From the NCBI RefSeq assembly GCF_017311575.1, contig NZ_JAFFQY010000055.1:124001-188000 (forward strand): DNA of 64,000 nucleotides. The letters run 5' to 3'. Shown here one piece after another: positions 16,616 through 26,180 of this stretch. The position numbers and the translations under genes are program-made. The notes under the pieces were generated by a model. That model was not told the DNA's origin. It saw only the letters and a program-made list of their open reading frames with translations, and did not search any database. Every line of letters starts with the position of its first letter. Position 1 is the stretch's first letter. Source of the DNA: Roseococcus thiosulfatophilus. Lineage in GTDB: Bacteria > Pseudomonadota > Alphaproteobacteria > Acetobacterales > Acetobacteraceae.

Positions 16616-17944
16616 TCAGCCGCCCAGGGCCTCGCGCAGCGCGGCGGCGAAGCGGTCAAGAATCATCTCCATTTCCGCCTCGGTCACGTTGTAGGGGGGT
16701 GCGAGGATAACGTGGTCCCCCTGGCGGCCATCAATGGTGCCGCCCATGGGATAGCAGCCCAGGCCGCGCGCATAGGCCGCCTGCTTCACGCGCTCATTCA
16801 TCCGCAGGGAAGGGTCGAAGACGGCCTTGCTGGCGCGGTCGGCCACCAGTTCCACCGCCCAGAACAGGCCGCGGCCGCGGATGTCGCCCACATGGGCGTG
16901 GTTGCCCAGGCGCTCCGTCAGGCCCTGTTCCAGACGCGCGCCCATGATCTGGACGTTCGCCAGCAGGTTCTCGGCGCGGATCACCTCCTGCACCGCGACG
17001 GCCGCGGCACAGGCGAGCGGATGCGCCTGGTAGGTGTGGCCGTGCATGAAGCCGCCCGAACCATCCCGCAGCGGCGCCAGCACGCGGTCATTGACCAGGA
17101 TGCCGCCGATGGGCTGGTAGCCGCCGCCCAGCCCCTTGGCGATGACCTGGATGTCGGGCGCCACGCCCTCCGCCTCCCAGGCATGCTGGGTGCCGGTGCG
17201 GCCCATGCCGGACATGACCTCGTCCAGGATCAGCAGGGCGCCGTGGCGGTCGCAGACCTCGCGCATCTTTTCGAAGTAGCCCGGCAGGGCCGTCACGCAG
17301 CCGAGTGTCGCGCCCACCACCGTCTCCGCGCAGAAGGCGATGACCGTGTCGGGACCGAGGCGCTGGAACTCGGCTTCGAGCTCATCGGCCAGGCGCTGCA
17401 CGTAGTCGGCGTCGCTCTCGTCATCGCGCCGGTCGCGATAGGCGTAGCAGGGCGAGACATGATGGAAGGCGTCGCTGAGGATGGGCAGGTAGGTGGCGCG
17501 CCGCATCATGTTGCCGCCGGCCGCCAGCGCGCCCAGCGTGTTGCCGTGATAGCTCTGCCGGCGCGCGATGAAGTGGCGGCGCTGGGGCTGCCCCGCCTCC
17601 ACGAAATGCTGCCGCGCCATCTTGAGCGCGGCCTCCATCCCCTCGCTGCCGGAGGAGCAGAAATAGGCGTGCGTCAGCCCGCCCGGCGCATGGCCCACCA
17701 GCATGTCGGCCAGCTGTTCCGCGCTCTCGCAGGAGAACAGCGCCGTGTGCGCGTAGGTGAGCTGTTCCAGCTGCGCGCGCATGGCCGCCAGCACATGCGG
17801 GTGGCCATGGCCGAGGCAGGCCACGGCCGCGCCCCCGCTCGCATCCATCACGGCATGTCCGCCCTTCTCGCGCAGCCAGATGCCCTGGCCGGAGATGGCG
17901 ATGGGGGGTGCGGCGCGCAGGCTGCGATGGACGAGGTGGGTCAT
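16616..17944 (-). CDS. class III aminotransferase (PLP-dependent)
   Basis: 442-residue omega-type aminotransferase. PLP fold features are GHGHPHV near residue 46, SSGSEGMEAALKMAR (97-111), the Asp of LLILDEVMSG (D241) that holds the pyridine nitrogen, and the Schiff-base lysine K270 in VIAKGLGGGYQPIG. C-terminal arginine/glycine-rich GRGLFWAVEL is also present. Proteins of this type use amines or omega-amino acids with pyruvate or 2-oxoglutarate; the substrate cannot be told. It stands alone, with family A hairpin repeats upstream. Confidence 0.9.
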   Translation of the reverse strand: MTHLVHRSLRAAPPIAISGQGIWLREKGGHAVMDASGGAAVACLGHGHPHVLAAMRAQLEQLTYAHTALFSCESAEQLADMLVGHAPGGLTHAYFCSSGSEGMEAALKMARQHFVEAGQPQRRHFIARRQSYHGNTLGALAAGGNMMRRATYLPILSDAFHHVSPCYAYRDRRDDESDADYVQRLADELEAEFQRLGPDTVIAFCAETVVGATLGCVTALPGYFEKMREVCDRHGALLILDEVMSGMGRTGTQHAWEAEGVAPDIQVIAKGLGGGYQPIGGILVNDRVLAPLRDGSGGFMHGHTYQAHPLACAAAVAVQEVIRAENLLANVQIMGARLEQGLTERLGNHAHVGDIRGRGLFWAVELVADRASKAVFDPSLRMNERVKQAAYARGLGCYPMGGTIDGRQGDHVILAPPYNVTEAEMEMILDRFAAALREALGG

Positions 17945-17961
17945 GGGCGGGAAGCGTAGCG

Positions 17962-18068
17962 TCGGATCATCTTCGGTGGAATCACCGAAGACGTGAATCC
18001 GCCGCGTGAATGCCTGGCGCTTCGGATCGTCTTCGGTGGAATCACCGAAGGCGTGAATCCGCCGCGCA
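17962..18068. repeat. two copies of hairpin repeat family A (inverse orientation)
   Basis: Two units with a 60-bp period. Each reads GGATC[AG]TCTTCGGTGGAATCACCGAAG[AG]CGTGAATCC, the reverse complement of the 55-bp units at 7198. The stem is CTTCGGTG/CACCGAAG with loop GAAT or ATTC. It occupies the gap between the aminotransferase start and the stop of the nucleoside transporter, so it can end the transporter transcript. Confidence 0.88.
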
Positions 18069-18082
18069 GACGGCCCGCGGCC

Positions 18083-19318
18083 TCACGGCGCCGTCAGCAC
18101 CCCCACCGCCGCGCCCGTGATGCAGCAGGCAATGGTGCCCGCCGCCAGCGCGGGAAAGCCGAGCCGCGCGATCTCGGCCCGGCGTTCCGGCACCATGGCC
18201 GACATGCCCCCCAGCATGATGCCGACCGAGCCGAAATTCGCGAAACCGCACATGGCATAGGCCAGGATCAGCCGCGTGCGGGCATCCATCGCCGCGCCTT
18301 CCTGCGCCAGCGCCAGGTAGGAGACGAATTCGTTCACCACCACCTTCACGCCGAGCAATTCGCCGACCCGCGCCGCGTGCTCGGGTGCCACGCCCATGGC
18401 CCAGGCCAGCGGGCGGAAGAGCCAGCCCGCCACTTCCTGCAAGGTCACGCCCAGCAGGGGTTGCAGCACCTCATTGGCCAGGGCGACCAGCGCCACGAAG
18501 ACGATCAGCGCCGCCATCACGCCCAGCATGAGTTGCAAACCGTCGCCAATGCCCTGCACCAGCGCCTCCATGGTGGAGGAATAGCGCAGCACCGGGGCTT
18601 CCTCGGCGGTGGTGGTCGTCTCGCCCGGCCGCATCAGCAGCGCCACCAGCACGGCGGCGGGCGCGGAGATCAGCGAGGCCGTCAGCAACTGCCCCGCCGC
18701 ATCCGGCACCACCGGCGCGATGATCAGCGCATAGACCACGAACATGTTGCCCGCGATGGTGGCCATGCCCGCCACCATCACCACGAACAATTCGGTGGAG
18801 TTCATCCGCGCCAGCCAGGGGCGGATCATCAGCGGCGCCTCGACCATGCCCACGAAGACATTGGCGCCCACGCCGAAGCCGCTGGCCCCGCCAAGACCGA
18901 AGACGCGCCGCAGCCCCCGCGCCAGCAGCCGCACGCAGAAGCCCAGCACCCCCCAATGGAACAGCACAGCCGAAAGCGCGCCCACCACCAGCACCAGCGG
19001 AAGCGCCTGGAAGAAGAGGATGAAGGCGGCGCCGGGGAAGGGTTCCGGGAAGGGCAGTGGCGCCCCGCCCAGATAGCCAAACACAAGCGAGGTGCCCGCC
19101 CGCGTGGCCCGCGCCAGCGCCTCCACCGCCTGGCCGATCCAGCCGAAGCCCACCCGCAGCCAGGCGACGTTCAACAGCAGCGCCGCCAGGCCCAGCACCG
19201 AGGCCAGCCCCGCCAGAACCACCCGCGCCGAGACGCCGCGCCTGCAGCCCCCCAGCACCCAGGCCAGCAGGCACAGCGCGCCCATGCCGGCGAGCGACTG
19301 CCATTGCAGCGCGCTCAC
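18083..19318 (-). CDS. NupC-type concentrative nucleoside transporter
   Basis: 411-residue inner-membrane carrier with about ten helices that imports nucleosides with H+ or Na+. CNT-family signatures visible are GASGFGVGANVFVGMVEAPLMIRPWL, FVVMVAGMATIAGNMFVVYA, GVKVVVNEFVSYLAL and the C-terminal YAMCGFANFGSVGIMLGGM, which lines the nucleoside site. The start is GTG 19318, overlapping the TGA of rmuC (GTGA), so the two are translated together. Confidence 0.92.
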   Translation of the reverse strand: MSALQWQSLAGMGALCLLAWVLGGCRRGVSARVVLAGLASVLGLAALLLNVAWLRVGFGWIGQAVEALARATRAGTSLVFGYLGGAPLPFPEPFPGAAFILFFQALPLVLVVGALSAVLFHWGVLGFCVRLLARGLRRVFGLGGASGFGVGANVFVGMVEAPLMIRPWLARMNSTELFVVMVAGMATIAGNMFVVYALIIAPVVPDAAGQLLTASLISAPAAVLVALLMRPGETTTTAEEAPVLRYSSTMEALVQGIGDGLQLMLGVMAALIVFVALVALANEVLQPLLGVTLQEVAGWLFRPLAWAMGVAPEHAARVGELLGVKVVVNEFVSYLALAQEGAAMDARTRLILAYAMCGFANFGSVGIMLGGMSAMVPERRAEIARLGFPALAAGTIACCITGAAVGVLTAP

Positions 19319-20796
19319 GCCTCGTCGTCCTCCTCGGGAAGGGTGGCGTCGAGGCCGAGGGCGGCGGCGGATTGCTCGCCCGGCATGGCCTCCACGCCCT
19401 TCAGCTTGCGCGCGATGGCGCGGGTGCGCGTGCGCGCATCGCCGATCGTGTTGTTCACCGTGCCCACCTGCTTGCCCAGCTTCTCCAGGACGCCATCCAT
19501 CTTGGCCATCTCGGCCTTGGTGGCGGCAAGCAAATCCCGCACGCCTTCCGCATTTTTGGACAGCGCGAGCGTGACATGGCCCAGCTGGATGGTCCGCAGC
19601 ATGGCCGGCAGCAGCGAGGGCCCGGCGATGAAGACGCGCGCGTTGCGCCCCACCTCGTCAATCAGGCCCGGGATGCGCGCGACCTCGGCATAGAGGCCTT
19701 CGGTGGGGAGGTAGAGGACGGCGAATTCCGTGGTGGCGGGCGGGTGGACGTATTTCTGCCGGATCTTTTGGGCCTCCGCGCGGATACGGAGTTCCAGGGC
19801 GCGGCGGGCCTGGGCCTCGGCCGCCACGTCGCCAGCGTCATGGGCGGCGAGGAGGCGTTCGTAATCCTCCACCGGGAATTTCGCGTCCACGGGCAGGCGC
19901 ACCACGGCCTCGCCGCTGGTCGGCATGCGGATGGCGAATTCCACCACCTCGTTGCTGCCCTCCAGCAGCTTCACGTTCGTCTCGTAGCTGTTCTCGGGCA
20001 GGAAATCGTCGAGCATGGCCTTCACCTGGGCCTCGCCCCAGCCGCCGCGCGTCTTCACGTTGGAGAACAGCCGCCGCAGGTCGCCCACCTGCGAGGCCAC
20101 GGACTGCACATTGCCCATCATGGCCTGGATGGCGTTGAACTGGTCAATGACGCGGGTGAAGCTCTCGGTCATCTGCTTCTCGACCGCCTCGCCCAGCTTC
20201 TCGTTCACGCTGGCCTGGATGTCGGTGAGGCGCTTGTCATTCGCCTCGCGCATCTCCTTGAGGCGCGCCTCGATCTCGGCGCGGGATTCGGCGGATTTGC
20301 GGTCAATCAGGTCGCGCGCCGCGGTCATCTCCGTCGCGATGGCGGTGCGCATGGCGGACTGGGAATCGGCCAACGCGGCGCGCACCTGCTCCACCATCAC
20401 GTTCATGGCGGCCAGCTTTTCGGACATCTCGGCGCGCAGGGCCTTGGCCGCTTCCGCCTGGCCTTCCGCCAGCGCGCCGCGCATCGCCTCCAGCTTGCCG
20501 GCGAGGTCGGTCTGGAGCGTGCCGGTGCCCTGGGCAAGGCGCGTCAGACCCTCGCTGAGCACCTTGGTCTGCTCGACGGAAAAGCCCTGGATTTCGCGGC
20601 CCGTCGCGGCCTCGCTGGCGGCGAGCGCGGCCTTCACCTCCCCCGCCAGCGCGCCAAGGCGTTCGCCCTGCCGTTCCTGCGCGGCCTGGAGCAGCGCCAC
20701 GCCGGGATCAGCCCCCGGCTTGCGCGCCAGCAACAGGGCCAGCACCGCGAGCAGCAGCAGGACCACCAGCCCCAGCAGAACCACTTCCACCGACAT
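19315..20796 (-). CDS. rmuC: DNA recombination protein RmuC homologue
   Basis: 493 residues. An N-terminal membrane anchor ([21 protein letters not shown], shown here as residues 3-23) is followed by a long coiled coil (about 40-230, rich in A/E/Q/K), then the RmuC nuclease-like domain (about 240-440) with [33 protein letters not shown] and [15 protein letters not shown]. The family limits inversions at repeats in E. coli. ATG 20796 preferred; a GTG one codon upstream is equally in frame. Confidence 0.93.
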   Translation of the reverse strand: MSVEVVLLGLVVLLLLAVLALLLARKPGADPGVALLQAAQERQGERLGALAGEVKAALAASEAATGREIQGFSVEQTKVLSEGLTRLAQGTGTLQTDLAGKLEAMRGALAEGQAEAAKALRAEMSEKLAAMNVMVEQVRAALADSQSAMRTAIATEMTAARDLIDRKSAESRAEIEARLKEMREANDKRLTDIQASVNEKLGEAVEKQMTESFTRVIDQFNAIQAMMGNVQSVASQVGDLRRLFSNVKTRGGWGEAQVKAMLDDFLPENSYETNVKLLEGSNEVVEFAIRMPTSGEAVVRLPVDAKFPVEDYERLLAAHDAGDVAAEAQARRALELRIRAEAQKIRQKYVHPPATTEFAVLYLPTEGLYAEVARIPGLIDEVGRNARVFIAGPSLLPAMLRTIQLGHVTLALSKNAEGVRDLLAATKAEMAKMDGVLEKLGKQVGTVNNTIGDARTRTRAIARKLKGVEAMPGEQSAAALGLDATLPEEDDEA

Positions 20797-20827
20797 CACG
20801 AACGCCCCCCATCAAGCCCATCCGCCC

Positions 20828-21061
20828 CCCGGTGCCCTGCCGTGGCTTCGCCACGGCAGGCGGAGCCCACCCAGCAGGACACGGCGCCAAACCGGCCCCC
20901 CCGCGAGAACGCCGAAGGCGGTCTCGTGGGGAAACTACCGGGCCCCCCGCGAAAGCGCCGAAGGCGATTTCGTGGGGAACTCACTGGGGCCCCCGCGAAG
21001 GTTTCGCCGCCGTCCACGCCGGAACGGCGTGCACGGCGGCGAAAACTTCGTGGGGAACACG
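20828..21061. repeat. composite hairpin repeat, family B (one A-type stem plus three B stems)
   Basis: First a perfect 11-bp stem CCTGCCGTGGC-ttc-GCCACGGCAGG, then three variants of CCCC(G)CGAAA-n-CGCCGAAGGCG-n-TTTCGTGGGG at about 20906, 20951 and 20991; the third is enlarged by an inner stem. The last ends directly at the purH stop. A second copy of the whole block lies at 31578-31676 beside dnaN. Stem bases differ between copies but stay complementary. Confidence 0.88.
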
Positions 21062-22639
21062 TCAGTGCCGGAAGTGCCGCATCCCCGTGAACACCATGGC
21101 CAGCCCGGCGGCATCGGCGGCGGCAATCACCTCGTTGTCGCGCATCGAACCCCCCGGCTGGATCACCGCGGTCGCCCCCGCCGCCGCCGCCGCCTCCAGC
21201 CCATCGGCGAAGGGGAAGAAGGCGTCGGAGGCCACGACGGAACCCTGCGCCAGGGGTGTGTCGGAACCGGACGCACGCGCGGCCTCGGCGGATTTCCAGG
21301 CGGCGATGCGCGCCGAATCCACCCGGCTCATCTGCCCCGCGCCGATGCCCACCGTGGCGCCGCCCTTGGCGTAGATGATGGCGTTGGACTTCACATGCTT
21401 GCAGACGCGGAAGGCGAACAGCAGGTCCGCCATTTCCTGCGCGGTGGGCGCGCGCTGGGTCACCACCTTCAGCGCGCCCTCCGTCACGCGCCCCGCATCG
21501 CGCGACTGCGCGAGGAAACCGCCGCCCACGCTGCGGAACACCATCCCCGGCAAGGCCGGGTCCGGCAGCCCGCCCGTCAGCAACAGGCGCAGGTTTTTCT
21601 TGCGGGCGAAGATGGCGCGCGCCGCCTCATCGGCATCGGGCGCGATGACCACCTCGGTGAAGATGGCGCTGATGCGCTCCGCCGCCGCCGCGTCCAGCAC
21701 GCGGTTGGCGGCGACGATGCCCCCGAAGGCCGAGACGGGGTCGCAGCGCAGCGCCGCGTCCCAGGCGGCGGCAAGGTCCTCGCCCTCGGCCACGCCGCAG
21801 GGGTTCGCGTGCTTGACGATGACGATGGCCGGGCGCTCGAACTCCGCCACGCATTCGAAGGCGGCGTCGGTGTCGTTCAAATTGTTGAAGCTCAGCTCCT
21901 TGCCCTGCGCCTGGCGCGCGGTGGCGATGCCGGGCCGCCCCGTGCCGTCCAGGTAGAAGCCCGCGCGCTGGTGCGGGTTCTCGCCATAGCGCAGCGTCTG
22001 CGCGAGGTGGCCCGCGAAGGCCAGGCGCGGCGGAAACTCCTGCGCCACCTGCCCCGCGAACCAGGTGCTGATGGCGGCATCATAGGAAGCGGTGCGCGCA
22101 TAGGCGGCCGCCGCCAATTCGCGCCGCAGGGCGAGGCTCGTGCCGCCCTGCGTCGCCAATTCCTCGGTGACGCGCAGCAGGTGCAGCGGCTCGGTGCAGA
22201 CCACCACATGGGCGTGGTTCTTGGCGGCCGAGCGGATCATCGCGGGGCCCCCGATATCAATGTTCTCGATGCAGTCGTCGAACTCCGCGCCCTTCGCCAC
22301 CGTCGCCTCGAAGGGGTAGAGGTTGACGGCCAGCAGGTCGATCGGCGCCAGGCCGTGCTGCTCCATCTGCTGGAGATGCGCCGACAGGTCACGCCGGCCC
22401 AGCAGCCCGCCATGCACCTGCGGCACCAGCGTCTTCACGCGCCCGTCCAGCACCTCCGGGAAGCCCGAATGCTCCGAGACGTCCTTCACCGCGATGCCGG
22501 CCGCGCGCAGCGCCTGGGCGGTGCCGCCGGTGGAGAGGATCTCGGCCCCCATCCCCGCCAGCATCCGGGCGAAATCCACGATGCCCGTCTTGTCCGAGAC
22601 GGAGAGCAAGGCGCGGCGAATGGGCAGGCGGTCGGTCAT
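21062..22639 (-). CDS. purH: bifunctional AICAR formyltransferase/IMP cyclohydrolase
   Basis: 525-residue enzyme for the last two steps of IMP synthesis. The N-terminal MGS-like cyclohydrolase domain ([12 protein letters not shown] at residue 14, [25 protein letters not shown]) is followed by the AICAR transformylase domain ([24 protein letters not shown], and the C-terminal [16 protein letters not shown] with [11 protein letters not shown]). All standard motifs are present and length is normal. It is the last gene of the rpe-heparinase-glycosyltransferase-purH run, 3 nt after the glycosyltransferase stop. Confidence 0.97.
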   Translation of the reverse strand: MTDRLPIRRALLSVSDKTGIVDFARMLAGMGAEILSTGGTAQALRAAGIAVKDVSEHSGFPEVLDGRVKTLVPQVHGGLLGRRDLSAHLQQMEQHGLAPIDLLAVNLYPFEATVAKGAEFDDCIENIDIGGPAMIRSAAKNHAHVVVCTEPLHLLRVTEELATQGGTSLALRRELAAAAYARTASYDAAISTWFAGQVAQEFPPRLAFAGHLAQTLRYGENPHQRAGFYLDGTGRPGIATARQAQGKELSFNNLNDTDAAFECVAEFERPAIVIVKHANPCGVAEGEDLAAAWDAALRCDPVSAFGGIVAANRVLDAAAAERISAIFTEVVIAPDADEAARAIFARKKNLRLLLTGGLPDPALPGMVFRSVGGGFLAQSRDAGRVTEGALKVVTQRAPTAQEMADLLFAFRVCKHVKSNAIIYAKGGATVGIGAGQMSRVDSARIAAWKSAEAARASGSDTPLAQGSVVASDAFFPFADGLEAAAAAGATAVIQPGGSMRDNEVIAAADAAGLAMVFTGMRHFRH

Positions 22640-22642
22640 GGC

Positions 22643-23752
22643 TCAAAGTCCCAGATGGTCGAGGGTGCGTTCCAGCACGCTGGACTCGGTGTAGTGCGAA
22701 AGCGCGCGGGCCAGGCCCGCCTGGCCCATGCTCTGGCGCAGTTGCGCGTCGGCGGCCAGACGCGAAAGCGCATCGGCCAGCGGCGCGGCCTGCATGGGCG
22801 GCACCAGCAGGCCGGTCTCGCCGTCCCGCACCAGTTCGCGGCAGCCGCGGATGTCGGTGGCCACCACGGGCAGGCCGCACAGCATGGCCTCGATGCCGCT
22901 CATCGGCAGGCCCTCGAAATGGCTCGGCAGGCAGAAGATGTCGGCGGCCGCCAGCACCCGGGCCACGTCGCGCCGATGGCCCAGGCGGCGCAGGCGCGGG
23001 CCCATGGCGGCGGCGGCGCGGGCGAAGTGCGGCTCCATGTCCGGGCCATGGTCGGTGGGCAGGCGCTCGCCCACCGCCCAGAGATGGGCCCTCGGCACCC
23101 GCGCCATGGCCTCCAGCAATTCCGGCCAGCCCTTGTGCCGCACCAGCCGCGCCACGGCCACGACCACCACCGCCTCCTCCGGCACGCCGAGTTCGGCGCG
23201 GATCGCCGCGCGCGCGGCCGGGTCCGGGTGGAAGATCGCCGGGTCGCGCCCATTGCCAAAGGCCGTGGCTTCGCGATGGATGCGAAGGCGCCGCGCATCC
23301 GCCGCCTCCTCCGCGCTGACGGTGAGGAAGCGGTCCGTCAGCCGCCCGCCCAACCATTCCATGCCGAGCGAGAGCCCCCGCCGCCATAGCGGCCCCGGCT
23401 GGTTGAACAGGAAGCCGTGGCAGGTATAGGCCACGCGCGGCACGCCCGCCGCCCGCGCCGCCAGCCGCGCGAGAATGCCCGAGATGGGCATGTGCGCGTG
23501 CACCAGGTCGAAGCGCTCGGCGCCGAGCGCGGCGCGGATGGCGCGATAGGCCGCGAGGTTCGCGCGCGGCGAGAGGCTGCGCGCCATCGGCACCGGGATG
23601 ATCCGGAAGCCCTCGGCGCGGGCCACCTCCAGCAGGGGGCCCTCGGCGCACATCCCCACCACCTCATGCCCGCGGGCGCGGGCCGCGCGCATCAGCGGCA
23701 GCAGGAAATGCCGCAGCGAATAGTCCACATTGGAGACTTCCAGGACGCGCAC
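22643..23752 (-). CDS. glycosyltransferase family 4
   Basis: 369-residue GT-B fold sugar transferase. The N-terminal Rossmann half has LHFL-like MRVLEVSNVDYSLRHFLLP and LVHAHMPISGILARLAAR; the C-terminal half has VARLVRHKGWPELLEA and the nucleotide-sugar site FCLPSHFEGLPMSGIEAMLCGLPVVATDI, which includes the E-x7-E motif. It is cytoplasmic or peripheral and likely builds a surface glycan. The start is GTG 23752, 4 nt from the heparinase-like gene, so the two may act on the same polymer. Confidence 0.9.
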   Translation of the reverse strand: MRVLEVSNVDYSLRHFLLPLMRAARARGHEVVGMCAEGPLLEVARAEGFRIIPVPMARSLSPRANLAAYRAIRAALGAERFDLVHAHMPISGILARLAARAAGVPRVAYTCHGFLFNQPGPLWRRGLSLGMEWLGGRLTDRFLTVSAEEAADARRLRIHREATAFGNGRDPAIFHPDPAARAAIRAELGVPEEAVVVVAVARLVRHKGWPELLEAMARVPRAHLWAVGERLPTDHGPDMEPHFARAAAAMGPRLRRLGHRRDVARVLAAADIFCLPSHFEGLPMSGIEAMLCGLPVVATDIRGCRELVRDGETGLLVPPMQAAPLADALSRLAADAQLRQSMGQAGLARALSHYTESSVLERTLDHLGL

Positions 23753-23756
23753 GCCA

Positions 23757-25391
23757 TCAGGCGGGGGGCGAGGCGGGCTCGGCCGGGGCCACGCGGGTGA
23801 TGGCCCATTGGATGCCCTCCGCCTCGCCCTGCGAGGTGAGGACGATCTGGCTGGTCCGCCGCGCCTCGGCGCCGAGGCCGAGATAGACGCTGTCCTCCAG
23901 CGCGATGGCGGCCCCCCGCGCGCGCAGGCGCCAGCCCTGGCCGGTGGGCAGGCGCATGAGCACGCCGCCCTCCTCCTCCTGCAAGACGGCCTTCACGCCA
24001 GGGTGCAAATGGAAGCGCACCACGCAGGGCTGGTCCACCGTGCCTTGTGGTTCCAGCACATCCTCGCCGCGCAGATCGTCGCCATTCTCCGACAGGTAGA
24101 GGCGGCGCTTGTGGATGGCGTTGTGCGTGCGGCGATAGCCGTCATGCGTGGCTTCCAGCCATTGCGCGCCATTGGCCTCGAAGCGTTCCACCTCCACCCG
24201 CTCCGGCCGGCGGCCCAGGCCCTCGGGGCGGAGCTCGGCGCTGTTGGTGTCCGCCAGCGTCAATGTGGAATGCGCGGCGGTGGAGCGCAGCGCGTCGCGC
24301 CAGGCCGAATCACCCGCCGGCGAGGCGCCGCAATTCACGATCAGCCGGTCGCGCCCCACGGACATCTCGAAGGAGAGCGCGCCGGCATGGGCGAAGCGGT
24401 CCGCACCGCGCGGGGCGCCCGTGGCGGGGTCGGCCCCGCGGCCCGGCGGCGGCGCGCCGCAATCGGCGATGACCAGCGTCCGGCTCGCGGCCAGGCGATG
24501 AAAGCCCGTCTCCTGCAACAGCAGCGGCGCGCGGCCCTTGGCCTGGCCCTGGGTCAGCACCAGGTCCACCAGCGAGGCCGGCTCCTCCCGCGTGCCGTTG
24601 AACAAGGAGAGCGTGCCGTCGCCATGGCGGAACAGCCGCAGGGCCTGCCCCGCGCGGTCAATCACGGTGGCGAGCTGCGGCGGCGCCGTGACGCCGCTGC
24701 CGTTCAGCAGGTTCCGCAGCTCGATCAGGTCCTGGAAGGCCAGGAGCTGCACGGCGGGGCTGCGCTCCACATGGCCGCCATCGGGGTGGAACTGGCGCTC
24801 CAGCTCGGCCGGCAGGAATTTCAGGGCGCGGACCATCCAGGCCTCCTCGCCCAGCGCCACGGCGGCGGCGATGGTGCCCTTCATCACCATCAGCGCGCCG
24901 CGATGCGCGGCCTCGTCCGGCAGGCTGGCCGCGAGCCGGCGCCCGTCATGCGCGAGGCGCTGCATCAGCGCGCGGCGAAACCCTTCCTCGGCCGAGGCGG
25001 CGAAGAAATCCCAATGGCCCAGCCAGGAGGAGACGCGCATGGCCGCCACTTCCGGCAGGTTCGCCACCGGCTCATTGGCGCCCTGGGCCAGCCAGGCCTC
25101 CGTCAGGTCGCGCGCCTCCACGCGGGCGGCGTCGCTGCCCAGGCTGCGGAGGTCGCGCAGCCAGGCGAAGCCATGCGCCGCCATCCGCCAGGGCAGCGGC
25201 CCGGATTCGGGGCCCCAGCCATCCAGCGCGCGGGCGCTGCCCATCACCTCCATCTCGCCCCGCAGCAGCGCGGCGCCGCGATTGGCATCGCCCGGCCAGA
25301 GGTCGCGGAAGGAGCGCGCCGGCGCCTCCGGCACCCGCACCGGCTTGATCCGCGAAAACAGGCGGCGCGCGTTGCGGAACACGTCGCTCAT
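23757..25391 (-). CDS. heparinase II/III-family protein
   Basis: 544 residues. It has an N-terminal alpha/alpha-toroid region (about 60-330; GWGPESGPLPWRMAAHGFAWL, HVERSPAVQLLAFQDLIEL, typical of bacterial heparinase II/III-like proteins) and a C-terminal beta-sandwich domain (about 350-530; LIVNCGASPAGDSAWRDALRSTAAHSTLTL, with the conserved H in STAAHSTL). No signal peptide is visible. Family enzymes cleave uronic-acid-containing polysaccharides by elimination; the substrate here is unknown. The start ATG 25391 lies in the rpe stop (ATGA). The frame extends upstream only through rpe. Confidence 0.88.
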   Translation of the reverse strand: MSDVFRNARRLFSRIKPVRVPEAPARSFRDLWPGDANRGAALLRGEMEVMGSARALDGWGPESGPLPWRMAAHGFAWLRDLRSLGSDAARVEARDLTEAWLAQGANEPVANLPEVAAMRVSSWLGHWDFFAASAEEGFRRALMQRLAHDGRRLAASLPDEAAHRGALMVMKGTIAAAVALGEEAWMVRALKFLPAELERQFHPDGGHVERSPAVQLLAFQDLIELRNLLNGSGVTAPPQLATVIDRAGQALRLFRHGDGTLSLFNGTREEPASLVDLVLTQGQAKGRAPLLLQETGFHRLAASRTLVIADCGAPPPGRGADPATGAPRGADRFAHAGALSFEMSVGRDRLIVNCGASPAGDSAWRDALRSTAAHSTLTLADTNSAELRPEGLGRRPERVEVERFEANGAQWLEATHDGYRRTHNAIHKRRLYLSENGDDLRGEDVLEPQGTVDQPCVVRFHLHPGVKAVLQEEEGGVLMRLPTGQGWRLRARGAAIALEDSVYLGLGAEARRTSQIVLTSQGEAEGIQWAITRVAPAEPASPPA

Positions 25392-26047
25392 GCCGCCTTC
25401 CCCCGCAGGCCGCGGATCGCGGCGGCGTAGTCCTGGGCGCCGAAGACCGCCGTGCCGGCCACCAGCACATCGGCGCCGGCGGCCACGCAGCGCGGCGCGG
25501 TGGCGGCCGTGACGCCGCCATCCACCTGGAGCGCGATGTCGCGGCCGCTTTCCGTGATCATGCCGCGCAGCGTCGTGATCTTGGCCAATTGGCTGTCCAG
25601 GAAGGATTGCCCGCCAAAGCCCGGGTTCACCGCCATGACCAGGATCAGGTCCACCAGGTCCATCACGTGGGCCACGGATTGCACGGGGGTGGCGGGGTTC
25701 AGCACTACGCCGCATTTCTTGCCCAGCGCGCGGATGGTCTGGAGCGAACGGTGCAGGTGCGGCCCCGCCTCCGGGTGGAGGCTGATGAGGTCCGCCCCCG
25801 CCTCCGCGAAGGCGGCGAGGTAGGGGTCGGCCGGCGCGATCATCAGATGGACGTCGAAGAACAGCCCGCAATGCGGCTTCAGCGCCCGCACCAGCCCCGG
25901 TCCGAAGCTGATATTGGGCACGAAATGCCCGTCCATGATGTCGAGGTGCAGCCAGTCGGCGCCGGCGGCCTCGATGGCGCGCACCTCCTCGCCCAGGCGC
26001 GAGAAATCGGCGGCGAGCAGCGAGGGGGCGATCCTGACGGGGCGCAT
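25388..26047 (-). CDS. rpe: ribulose-phosphate 3-epimerase
   Basis: 219-residue TIM-barrel enzyme that interconverts ribulose-5-phosphate and xylulose-5-phosphate. Visible motifs are IAPSLLAADFSRL (residues 6-18), LHLDIMDGHFVPNISFGP with metal ligands, FDVHLMI, VMAVNPGFGGQSF and the phosphate-binding VDGGVTAATAP..AGADVLVAGTAVFG. Complete and normal length. It heads the four-gene run. Confidence 0.96.
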   Translation of the reverse strand: MRPVRIAPSLLAADFSRLGEEVRAIEAAGADWLHLDIMDGHFVPNISFGPGLVRALKPHCGLFFDVHLMIAPADPYLAAFAEAGADLISLHPEAGPHLHRSLQTIRALGKKCGVVLNPATPVQSVAHVMDLVDLILVMAVNPGFGGQSFLDSQLAKITTLRGMITESGRDIALQVDGGVTAATAPRCVAAGADVLVAGTAVFGAQDYAAAIRGLRGKAA

Positions 26048-26180
26048 GGCATCCTTGATCTGTCACGGCCCTGCCTCATCGGGCCAAGGGGCTTCGGTTA
26101 GCCGATCCATGCCGCGTTGAAAACCTCGCAAGGGCGTGGCACGGGGCATCTCCTGCCCCGTCCACAACCCATGGTGATCC

